Origin: Luminiphilus syltensis NOR5-1B
GTDB lineage: Bacteria > Pseudomonadota > Gammaproteobacteria > Pseudomonadales > Halieaceae
NCBI RefSeq assembly: GCF_000158175.1
Contig: NZ_DS999411.1
Location: forward strand, 1,912,929-1,976,928
DNA: 64,000 nt
Direction of reading: 5' to 3'
Part shown: piece after piece, positions 28,780-36,802 of the stretch
Numbering within the stretch: the first letter of the stretch is position 1
Layout of the letters: each line of letters begins with the position of its first letter
Notes under the pieces: generated by a model
Seen by the model: only the letters and a program-made list of their open reading frames with translations
Database searches by the model: none
Told to the model about the DNA's origin: nothing
Program-made: the position numbers and the translations under genes

Positions 28780-30729
28780 TTAATCCGAGGTGCTTAGTGA
28801 CTCTATTTTGGCGCGTTCGGACTCGTATTTTTGGAGCCATTCGATGTTCAGGGGCCCAAGCCTGTCAGCGCTGAGGTGGCCGTCGAGGCGCTCCAGGTGC
28901 TCCTTTACCCCCCAGTGCACCGTTTGGCTGGCACCCTCTGCTGGCTCATCCCTAAGCCGCTGCTGCAGCCCCGGCAATGTTGGCGCGCCATTTGAATCCA
29001 CTTCGGCGGGGCCTAGTAACTGTTCTGTGCCGAGCACAGCAGCATCGATATTCATACCCAGATTTGCGCAGCCTTTCTCCCCCAATGTGATTGCCCGGCT
29101 GGCACTGGCATGGCCTGAGCCTTGAACAAATGGGCTGTACCTGAGGGTTCCGTCCGGGTTAATGGCGGGCTCAGCGCTGCTTGTCAGCATGCATTTGATG
29201 TCGTCATTGCTCAATGAGGGGTCAAGTTGCAGCAGCAGAGCGGCTATACCCGAAACAACCGCCGCCGCCTGGGACGTGCCAGTGGCAACGTATAAACCAG
29301 ATCTGAGCTGGTAATTGGGGTTGTCCCTGACGAGAGTGGAGCCGGGGGGAACGATGCCAGTCATATGACCACCGGGCACGACGATATCTGGCTTGGCGTG
29401 CCCCGTAGGTGTGGGGCCTCTAGATGAAAAGTCGGGGATATAGTCGTCGCTACGATCGACAGGTGTCCACGAGTCGGTCGTGGCGCCTACGGTAATCACG
29501 TAGGGGTTGTTTCCAGGGGAGCCAACACTTGACCACGCCGGGCCCTCATTCCCCGCCGCGGTAACCACGACAATGCCCGCCTGCCAGGCTTTGAGAACCG
29601 CTTGATTAATCGGATCTCGCCAGTACTCAAACCGGGGAGCTGCCGCCAGTGATAGATTCATCACGCGGATGTCGTATTGTTCGCGGTGCGCAATGACCCA
29701 GGCGATGCCGCGAATAATATCCAGAAAGTCACCACTGCCATCGGCATCGAAGACTTTGACGGGGACGATCCTGGCGTCGGGTGCGACGCCGAGATAGCTG
29801 TGGTGTTTGGAGCGGGGTGCCGCTCCACTATTAAGGAGAATGCTGGCGATATGTGTACCGTGACCACTTTGATCGAGGAGTGCAGCGCTTTCTTTGTTTT
29901 CAATGGCATCGAAGCGTGCAATCACGCGGTCTTTTCCAGCGGTATCCTCTGCCAGCGGAGGCACCTCCCAGAATCCGGAATCCACGACGGCGATGGTCAC
30001 TCCTTTTCCTGTGACGCCCTCTGCATGCAGGAGATCGGCTCCGACGACTCGCGTGTAGTAATACTCGTGGTCATTGTCGGGATACGCTGGAATCAATGTG
30101 GCGGAGCAGCCATCGGCACTGGCGATAATCGAGTAATCATTCTGGGAAGAGGCTACAACCGACTCACCGAAAATCAGCGATAAGGTGCTGGCGCCGGGAG
30201 GCAGCGAGATACGGTCGGTTGAAAGATGGGCAGGCCCCTGCGGTCGCTGACGCGCTGTCAGGATATCTTGCGCGTTCAGCCGGGCGCTCTCCAGTGCGCC
30301 GATGCGATCGGGCCAATCGAGCGCTATCGATTTCAGGCCCTTTGCTGTGTCGGAGAAATTAAATAGCTGCCAGCGTACCTCCCGGTCACTCATTTCGAGT
30401 TGAAGGGACCCATCGAGGACGCAGTCGCGTTCTTCCGGTACTTCGACCGGATTAAAGTCCTCCACGACACGATCGACGCCAGGAGATAACTTCAGGGTTT
30501 TGAGCATGGATCGAGGTAGATTGCCACCCACGCCAGATACGATCGGGAGCGAGTGGGTGACATTGCCTCCAAGGGATTCCAGTGTGGTGGCAAGCCCGCT
30601 GAGGTCCCCGCCCTGAAGCAATACCTGAAGTTCCTCGCCGTCGGCAGACGCTGTTCCGCCGGTCCCTGAGGCGGGCAGGGGCGGGGAGCCCAGTATCAGC
30701 AGCGCCACCAGTAAGCGAGCACCGTTCAC
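28780..30729 (-). CDS. Secreted S8-family (subtilisin-like) serine protease
   Basis: 649 residues from a GTG overlapping the upstream stop. An N-terminal signal peptide (to about residue 21, LLVALLILGSPPLPASG) is followed by a pro-region of roughly 200 residues with an I9-like stretch, and the protease domain with catalytic Asp250 (VTIAVVDSG), His290 (SGHGTHIASILL), oxyanion Asn394 (AAGNEG) and Ser486 (GTSQAAAVVSG). A C-terminal extension of about 120 residues (rich in Glu/Leu, containing HWGVKEH) has no recognisable domain. All catalytic residues are present, so it should be active in the periplasm or outside. It is in one operon with the REC-GGDEF-EAL gene and immediately upstream of the repeat-peptide gene, whose repeats all end in Arg; processing of that precursor is a possible role. 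Confidence 0.93.
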   Translation of the reverse strand: MNGARLLVALLILGSPPLPASGTGGTASADGEELQVLLQGGDLSGLATTLESLGGNVTHSLPIVSGVGGNLPRSMLKTLKLSPGVDRVVEDFNPVEVPEERDCVLDGSLQLEMSDREVRWQLFNFSDTAKGLKSIALDWPDRIGALESARLNAQDILTARQRPQGPAHLSTDRISLPPGASTLSLIFGESVVASSQNDYSIIASADGCSATLIPAYPDNDHEYYYTRVVGADLLHAEGVTGKGVTIAVVDSGFWEVPPLAEDTAGKDRVIARFDAIENKESAALLDQSGHGTHIASILLNSGAAPRSKHHSYLGVAPDARIVPVKVFDADGSGDFLDIIRGIAWVIAHREQYDIRVMNLSLAAAPRFEYWRDPINQAVLKAWQAGIVVVTAAGNEGPAWSSVGSPGNNPYVITVGATTDSWTPVDRSDDYIPDFSSRGPTPTGHAKPDIVVPGGHMTGIVPPGSTLVRDNPNYQLRSGLYVATGTSQAAAVVSGIAALLLQLDPSLSNDDIKCMLTSSAEPAINPDGTLRYSPFVQGSGHASASRAITLGEKGCANLGMNIDAAVLGTEQLLGPAEVDSNGAPTLPGLQQRLRDEPAEGASQTVHWGVKEHLERLDGHLSADRLGPLNIEWLQKYESERAKIESLSTSD

Positions 30730-32546
30730 GAGGCTTGAGTTGAGGATCCTGAATCAGTAATTAGCGGGAGATAGTTCTGCTCCGAGGCGGCCATTAAATC
30801 TCCGACCGGCATCGGTCGACCCAGCAGAAACCCCTGCAGGATTTGACAGCCATGGTCGGCGAGGAAAAGGGCCTGCTCTTTCGTTTCAACGCCCTCCGCC
30901 ACGACGGTGAGATCGAGCGCGTGGCAGAGCCCGAGTATTGCTCGCACAATCCCATCGCCGTCGGGTGTGCCAATGTCATTAATAAAACTTCGATCAATCT
31001 TGAGTGTATCGATGGGGAAGTGACGGAGATAGCTCAACGAGGAGTAGCCGGTACCAAAGTCGTCAATGGCGAGTTTGAAGCCCAAAGCCTTCAATTGGCG
31101 AAGTTTATCGAGATTGTGCTCGGCATCGGTCATTACGACGCCCTCGGTTAACTCAAGTTCCACCGTATAGTTCAGATCCAGCTGTTTGATGATCTGCGTG
31201 AGGTGCGAGACGAAGTTGGATTGTCCGAATTGGATGGGAGATAGGTTGATACTCACCGATACACTGCGGGGAAAATTACTACCTGATTTTCGAGCGTCGG
31301 CATCGACTTCGCGCAAAATCCAGTCACCGAGCGGTCGAATGAGCCCGGTACGCTCGGCAACGCCGATAAATTGATCGGGGGGGATGGCGCCCAGTGTAGG
31401 GTGTTGCCAGCGTATAAGCGCCTCCACACCGCACATCTCGCCGGTTCGGGTGTCGATCTGTGGTTGGTACATCATGCGCAGACCGCCGGTATCGAGGGCG
31501 TCACGCAGGTCTTCTTCAAGCTGAAGCTGCAACTCGGCGTCGTCTTCAAGGGATTCGTCATAGACGCGCAAGCGGGCACGGCCGTCGGCTTTGGCGGCAT
31601 ACATGGCGGCATCCGCGTGGCGAAGCAAAAGCTCTGGGGTCTGTCCATGAAGGGGCGCCATAGCGGCTCCGATACTGGGTGTCAGTACCAGGGCATGCCC
31701 CTGAATCTCCACGGGATCATTCAGCGATTCCATGATCGCATTACCAATATCGGCAAGATGCTCAATACTCGCGGGATTGCGCACCACCACGGTAAATTCA
31801 TCACCGCCAGGACGCGCCAGTTCAAAGGCGAGTGAATCAGGATCGGCGGTGACCGCGGCGCCCGGATAGTCGCTGATAATGGTCGCTATCTGTGTCAGAG
31901 CGTCCTGAATTCTCACTGCCATATTCCTGAGCAGGTCGTCACCGCGCTCGTGCCCAATCGAGTCATTGATCCGCTTGAAGTGATCGACGTCGATCACAAT
32001 GAGCCCTGTCAGGCTCTCGCGCTTGTGACCGTCGATCAGATTCCGTCGCAACTGCTCATTGAAACTGCGTCGATTGGGCAGGTCGGTAAGGTGATCAAAG
32101 TAGGCGAGGTAGCGCAGCCGGTCTTCCTGCGCCTTGAGCTCATTGAACGCTTCTGCGGCACGCAGCATGTACCGAATATCCCGGCTAAGCAGTGACCAGT
32201 TAATAGGCTTGGTTTTGTACTGTGTGGCGCCAGCATTGAAGCCGCGATCAATGGAGTCTGCGTCCTCGGCACCGGTTGCAATCAGTACCGGCACGTTCAT
32301 ACCTTGCGGCAGGGCGCGTATCTCGGCGCAGACCTCCAACCCGGTTTTGCCGGGCATTTCGACATCGAGGAATACCAGATCCGGCAACTCTGACTGGAAT
32401 GCCTCAAGTGCCTGGATGCCGTCCTCAGCGTCTATAACATCCATCCCCGCCGCTTCGAGACACTCTCGCGCCAGAACGCGGACCATCAGGTCATCGTCGC
32501 AGACCAGAATCTTCGAGGCTTTTCTGTTCGGAGTCGTCGCTTGCAC
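30726..32546 (-). CDS. Response regulator with GGDEF and EAL domains (c-di-GMP turnover)
   Basis: 606 residues, GTG start. Receiver domain residues 10-130 with phospho-Asp61 (LVFLDVEMPG) and a conserved Lys in YKTKPIN; GGDEF domain about 145-325 with intact GGDEF at 247-251; EAL domain about 340-590 with EAL at 375-377, LELTEGVVM and the DDFGTGYSSLSYL loop. No RxxD inhibitory site is visible before GGDEF. Both synthesis and breakdown of c-di-GMP are possible. It is the first gene of the minus-strand cluster, overlapping the subtilase gene by four bases (GTGA), and has no DNA-binding domain. The hybrid kinase downstream has an HPt domain that could phosphorylate Asp61. Confidence 0.93.
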   Translation of the reverse strand: MQATTPNRKASKILVCDDDLMVRVLARECLEAAGMDVIDAEDGIQALEAFQSELPDLVFLDVEMPGKTGLEVCAEIRALPQGMNVPVLIATGAEDADSIDRGFNAGATQYKTKPINWSLLSRDIRYMLRAAEAFNELKAQEDRLRYLAYFDHLTDLPNRRSFNEQLRRNLIDGHKRESLTGLIVIDVDHFKRINDSIGHERGDDLLRNMAVRIQDALTQIATIISDYPGAAVTADPDSLAFELARPGGDEFTVVVRNPASIEHLADIGNAIMESLNDPVEIQGHALVLTPSIGAAMAPLHGQTPELLLRHADAAMYAAKADGRARLRVYDESLEDDAELQLQLEEDLRDALDTGGLRMMYQPQIDTRTGEMCGVEALIRWQHPTLGAIPPDQFIGVAERTGLIRPLGDWILREVDADARKSGSNFPRSVSVSINLSPIQFGQSNFVSHLTQIIKQLDLNYTVELELTEGVVMTDAEHNLDKLRQLKALGFKLAIDDFGTGYSSLSYLRHFPIDTLKIDRSFINDIGTPDGDGIVRAILGLCHALDLTVVAEGVETKEQALFLADHGCQILQGFLLGRPMPVGDLMAASEQNYLPLITDSGSSTQAS

Positions 32547-32703
32547 GCAGGTTTCAGGCCGAGGTTTTGGTCAGGCTATCACGAACAGCGTGCGCGCTCC
32601 TAGCACGTCGGGCCAGGTGATCTCCCTGCCTGTGGGGCGCCGTACGACATCGAGCGGGTTTGTGCTAAAATAACCGGACTTCTGTTGGTTTCCCGCCCCG
32701 CTT

Positions 32704-33777
32704 ATGTCCATTGCTGAAGACAATCTCGTCCGCATCCGCGAGCAGGTGCAGGGTCATCTCGATCGCACCACACAGGCGCGACTTGCCCCTGCTGCTGAAC
32801 AACAGCTAATCGATCAAATCAAAACGCGTTTGAAGAAGGAAAACGCGGTCATCGTCGCGCACTATTATACGTCCCCGGAAGTTCAGGCCCTGGCCGAAAG
32901 CAGCGGTGGATGCGTTTCCGATTCTCTCGAGATGGCCCGCTTCGGGCGTGACCATAGTGCCGAAACGCTGGTGGTTGCCGGTGTTCGTTTCATGGGCGAG
33001 ACCGCAAAGATCCTGACTCCGGATAAGCGGGTGTTGATGCCTACCCTGGAGGCTACGTGTTCGCTTGATCTCGGGTGCCCGGCAGACGAGTTTGTCGAGT
33101 TCTGTGACGCCCATCCTGATCGCGAGGTGGTGGTTTATGCCAATACCTCGGCGGCTGTGAAGGCTCGAGCTGATTGGGTCGTGACCTCCAGTATTGCTCT
33201 CGATGTGGTCGAGCATCTGTCGGATCAGGGTAAGAAGATTATTTGGGCCCCCGACCGTCATTTAGGGTCCTACGTCCAGCGTGAGACGGGTGCCGATATG
33301 CTGATGTGGGATGGCGCCTGCATTGTTCATGAGGAATTCAAGGCGCGCGGAATACTCGATTTGAAGCAGGTTCACCCGGACGCAGCGGTCCTGGTGCATC
33401 CCGAATCGCCCGCATCGGTGATCGATCTCGCGGATCATGTGGGCTCAACCACACAAATCATCAAGGCCGCTCAATCGCTTCCGAATAAAACCCTCATTGT
33501 CGCCACCGACCATGGCATTTTCTATCAGCTGCAGAAATCGGCGCCGGACAAGCAGTTTATTATCGCGCCAACGGCCGGGCAGGGGGCCACCTGCCGTAGC
33601 TGCGCCAATTGCCCCTGGATGGCCATGAATGAGCTTGAGTCACTCGCCCGTGTTTTTGATCGCGATGACAACGAAGTCATTGTCGACGCCGAGCTTGGTG
33701 TGGCGGCGATGAAACCGCTCAACCGCATGCTGGCTTTTGCCCAGGAGTTGCGCAAGGGTGTAGTCGGACGCGCTTAA
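32704..33777 (+). CDS. nadA: Quinolinate synthase NadA
   Basis: Condenses iminoaspartate with dihydroxyacetone phosphate to quinolinate in NAD synthesis. 357 residues, family landmarks: [17 protein letters not shown], the iron-sulfur cysteines in [18 protein letters not shown] and [15 protein letters not shown], and [16 protein letters not shown]. Divergent from the REC-GGDEF-EAL gene, with 157 bases between; a TAAAAT-like -10 lies about 40 bases before the start. Converges on bepA. Confidence 0.96.
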   Translation: MSIAEDNLVRIREQVQGHLDRTTQARLAPAAEQQLIDQIKTRLKKENAVIVAHYYTSPEVQALAESSGGCVSDSLEMARFGRDHSAETLVVAGVRFMGETAKILTPDKRVLMPTLEATCSLDLGCPADEFVEFCDAHPDREVVVYANTSAAVKARADWVVTSSIALDVVEHLSDQGKKIIWAPDRHLGSYVQRETGADMLMWDGACIVHEEFKARGILDLKQVHPDAAVLVHPESPASVIDLADHVGSTTQIIKAAQSLPNKTLIVATDHGIFYQLQKSAPDKQFIIAPTAGQGATCRSCANCPWMAMNELESLARVFDRDDNEVIVDAELGVAAMKPLNRMLAFAQELRKGVVGRA

Positions 33778-33789
33778 TGGCGATGCCAG

Positions 33790-35283
33790 TCAGCTCTTCT
33801 CGATTTCGTTCAGAATGGCCTGCACCTGCTCCAGCCGCTCGTTGATCTTCGCTGACCGGGTGAAATTGTCTTTCGAAAGCTTGAGAGCGTAGGTCAGCTG
33901 TTGTTTGGCCTGGTTGAAGCTGCCATTGAGAATAAAGTACTCGGCACGCGACCGATGCAGGCCCACAATATTCCCCGCCAAACCCTGGACTTCGGCCAAT
34001 AAGTACCAAAGTCCTGGATCGGTGGGCTTACGGCGTGACTGCTCGACAAGAACCTGCTCGGCCACATGGGAATCTCCGGCCTGCTGAAGCGCGTGGGCGT
34101 AAGCCATTGTCAGGGGGTGGTTCCCGGGAGAAAGCTTCAATCGCTGATTGAGCTTTTCAGTCGCCTTGCGCGGATTGCCCCTGGCCAGCTCTATTTCGGC
34201 ATCTGCAATCACATATTCGATACGATCAGGATCACCCGACCATATACCGTCGAGTGCAAGCGCCGCCTCGTCGGCGCGACCGGCATCAGTCAGAGCCAGC
34301 GCCAACCCGTAAATATTGGCTTCTCGAGATACTTGTTTGCCCTCTAACTCATCGTTAAACATCGCTACCGCCTCCGCGGGAGTCCGAGCGAAGTGGTTTT
34401 TCACGCGCGCGCGCATCAGTTGAAAATCCAGACTGACCGGACGAATGGTTCGTGGGTGTTGCAAGGCGCGTGCACGGGTATCAGCGATGCGCTTCTCCGA
34501 CAACGGGTGGGTGCGGAGAAACTCAGGGACTCGATTTCCCGAGCTATAGCGGCTCGCGGAAAACATGCGCTCAAACATTTGTGGTGCGGCATACGGATCC
34601 ATACCGGCGGCAGTCAGGGTCTGCATACCAATACGATCGGCCTCCGCCTCGTTGGCCCGGCTGTAGCGCAGTTGGCTGTTCTGAATCGCTGCCTGGGTAG
34701 TGCTGAGCGCGGCCATGCCGGCGTCGCCACCGACAGTAGCGGCCAAGACCAAACCGGCGATGAGGCCCGCAATATTGAGCGGCTGCTGTTTCTGCCCAAG
34801 CTCCACTCGCCGGGAAAAGTGCCGCTGGCTCAAGTGCGCGATTTCATGGGCAATAACCGTGGCGAACTCATCTTCGGTCTGGGCGTACTCAAAAAGTCCG
34901 TTGTGTACGCCAATGACCCCGCCGGGTACCGCGAAGGCGTTGATAGTCGGGTTATCGACAATCACCAGATCAATACGGCGATCCTGGAGCTCGCTGTGGT
35001 TAACCAGCTCGAAAACCAGGTTTTCAAGGTAGCTATAAAGTAACGGATCGTCGATGGTAGGTGCCTGGCGACGAAACACCTTTAGCCAGGTGCGCCCTAT
35101 CTCGTACTCAAAGTCAGCCGAAAACAGACTGGTACTCGACTCACCAAGGTTTGGGATCTTGAGTTTGCTGTTATCCCGGTCTTGTGACCTCGCATCAGTC
35201 CCGACCGCGAGGCTGATGGCGAATACGGACATCAGCGCTACGCCGCGAATAAGCATCGAGAATCTGCGTGGATTGTGTACCAT
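33790..35283 (-). CDS. bepA: Periplasmic beta-barrel assembly-enhancing protease (BepA/YfgC family, M48)
   Basis: ATG 35281-35283 gives 497 residues (E. coli 487) with a signal peptide (RRFSMLIRGVALMSVFAIS); an ATG 27 bases further in is an alternative, and the longer frame upstream is not coding. M48 zinc site HEIAH in ATVIAHEIAHLSQRHF, third ligand in NEAEADRIGMQTL, then a C-terminal TPR part (VIADAEIELARGNPRKAT, HALQQAGDSHVAEQVL). BepA acts as chaperone and protease on LptD/BamA assembly. Divergent from the TusA-like/perM pair, which parallels the bepA-perM neighbourhood in enterobacteria. Confidence 0.93.
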   Translation of the reverse strand: MVHNPRRFSMLIRGVALMSVFAISLAVGTDARSQDRDNSKLKIPNLGESSTSLFSADFEYEIGRTWLKVFRRQAPTIDDPLLYSYLENLVFELVNHSELQDRRIDLVIVDNPTINAFAVPGGVIGVHNGLFEYAQTEDEFATVIAHEIAHLSQRHFSRRVELGQKQQPLNIAGLIAGLVLAATVGGDAGMAALSTTQAAIQNSQLRYSRANEAEADRIGMQTLTAAGMDPYAAPQMFERMFSASRYSSGNRVPEFLRTHPLSEKRIADTRARALQHPRTIRPVSLDFQLMRARVKNHFARTPAEAVAMFNDELEGKQVSREANIYGLALALTDAGRADEAALALDGIWSGDPDRIEYVIADAEIELARGNPRKATEKLNQRLKLSPGNHPLTMAYAHALQQAGDSHVAEQVLVEQSRRKPTDPGLWYLLAEVQGLAGNIVGLHRSRAEYFILNGSFNQAKQQLTYALKLSKDNFTRSAKINERLEQVQAILNEIEKS

Positions 35284-35431
35284 GTGGGGCACTTTAACGC
35301 ATGTAAAGCACGAATCGTCGACCAGGAGCGTTGATAATGGTGCGAGCACGCTGAAAGGATTAAAGCCACGGTGGTTCCCCCTCAGGTGGAGTGGGACGAC
35401 CCGGTAAGCATAAGTCAACGACGGGGTAGTA

Positions 35432-35692
35432 ATGTCAGAGACAGCAGATCCAACCGCAGATGCGGTCACGGTGGATGCCCGAGACCAGCGATGTCCAATG
35501 CCTTTGTTGCTGGCAAAGCGTGCGCTGATGGGGCTCGATCCCGGTGCCGTGCTCGTGGTACTCGCCACCGATCCGGGCTCGTCCCGTGACTTTGCTGCCT
35601 TCGCGGCAATCGCGGGTCATCAGGTAGAAACGAATTATTGGTCCGAGGGCGTACTCAGGCATCTAATTACCAAGGGCCCGTTAAATGTTTGA
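35432..35692 (+). CDS. TusA-family sulfurtransferase-like protein
   Basis: 86 residues with the single-domain TusA fold: VDARDQRCPMPLLLAKRAL carries the conserved Cys-Pro-x-Pro, followed by a DPGSSRDFAAFAAIAGHQV segment. TusA-like proteins pass persulfide sulfur to tRNA thiolation, molybdenum cofactor or other acceptors; which one applies here is not shown. Overlaps the next gene (a PerM-type permease) by 8 bases and so is co-translated. Divergent from bepA. Confidence 0.87.
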   Translation: MSETADPTADAVTVDARDQRCPMPLLLAKRALMGLDPGAVLVVLATDPGSSRDFAAFAAIAGHQVETNYWSEGVLRHLITKGPLNV

Positions 35693-36758
35693 AGTTTTTC
35701 AGAAGTGGTACCACCGCTACTTCTCCGAGGAAGAGTCGGTCGTCCTGCTGATTATTCTCGTGTCAGCATTGGTGGTTCTGATCACTATCGGTGATGTCCT
35801 GACGCCCGTTTTGGTGGCGTTGGTGCTGGCCTATCTCATGCAGGGTGTGGCGAACCAGCTCGCCGCACGCGGGGTGCCTCAAAGTCTGGGCGTTTGGATT
35901 GCGTTGCTCTTGTTCATGGGTGTGTTCTTCGGTTCGAGTTTCGGACTCGTGCCGCTTATCTGGCAGCAGCTGGCCAGTCTGCTCCGCGAGTCGCCCGAAA
36001 TGATTGAGCAAGTCTCGAATCTTCTCAATGGCCTTGCGGCGGAATACCCGCAATTAATCAGCCAGCAACAAGTGGAGGAGTTACTCGGCGGTATTCAGCG
36101 CGAGTTGGCGCAATTCGGACAGGTTGTTCTTGCGCGCAGCCTCAGCCGTATCCCGGGATTGCTCGCGCTACTGGTCTATATGGTCCTGATCCCCATGCTG
36201 GTTTTCTTTTTCTTAAAAGACCAGCAAAAGATTTTTGCCTGGTTTAGCAGTTTTCTGCCCGAGCGGAGACCGCTGTTGCAGCGTATCTGGCAGGAAATGG
36301 ACCAACAGGTGTCCAATTATGTTCGCGGAAAAGTGATCGAAATTATCATTGTGGGTAGTACGAGCTATCTTGCATTCACTATCATGGGACTCAACTACGC
36401 AGCATTGTTGGGCTTGCTGGTGGGGTTGTCGGTGATCATTCCCTATATCGGTGCGACTCTGGTCACCGTCCCTGTGGTCATGGTCGCTTATTTCCAGTGG
36501 GGCGTCGGGTCGGAACTTTACGCCATCACCGCTGCCTATCTGGTAATACAGTTGCTGGATGGTAACGTGCTGGTGCCCCTGCTGTTCTCGGAGGCGGTTA
36601 ATCTGCACCCGGTGGCTATCATCATTGCGGTGTTGTTCTTTGGCGGTATTTGGGGGCTTTGGGGTGTGTTTTTTGCAATCCCTCTGGCAACACTGGTCAA
36701 CGCCGTTCTGTGCGCCTGGCCTGCTCGACTGGACTCACCACCCAATCCCGCGTCCTGA
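35685..36758 (+). CDS. AI-2E family/PerM-like transporter
   Basis: 357 residues, about 7-8 membrane segments in the order usual for the family: an N-terminal pair (SVVLLIILVSALVVLITIG), a PVLVALVLAYLMQGVANQL stretch with conserved Pro, a long soluble loop, and a C-terminal set (IIVGSTSYLAFTIMGLNYAA, VGLSVIIPYIGATLVTVPVV, LDGNVLVPLLFSEAVNLHPV and GGIWGLWGVFFAIPLATLV). Proteins of this family have been reported as autoinducer exporters or ion antiporters; function here is not determinable. Located as perM is beside bepA in related genomes. Confidence 0.9.
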   Translation: MFEVFQKWYHRYFSEEESVVLLIILVSALVVLITIGDVLTPVLVALVLAYLMQGVANQLAARGVPQSLGVWIALLLFMGVFFGSSFGLVPLIWQQLASLLRESPEMIEQVSNLLNGLAAEYPQLISQQQVEELLGGIQRELAQFGQVVLARSLSRIPGLLALLVYMVLIPMLVFFFLKDQQKIFAWFSSFLPERRPLLQRIWQEMDQQVSNYVRGKVIEIIIVGSTSYLAFTIMGLNYAALLGLLVGLSVIIPYIGATLVTVPVVMVAYFQWGVGSELYAITAAYLVIQLLDGNVLVPLLFSEAVNLHPVAIIIAVLFFGGIWGLWGVFFAIPLATLVNAVLCAWPARLDSPPNPAS

Positions 36759-36802
36759 CCCACTCCTACGGAGTGCAGCCCATATTTTTGAGGAGAAACG
36801 TT

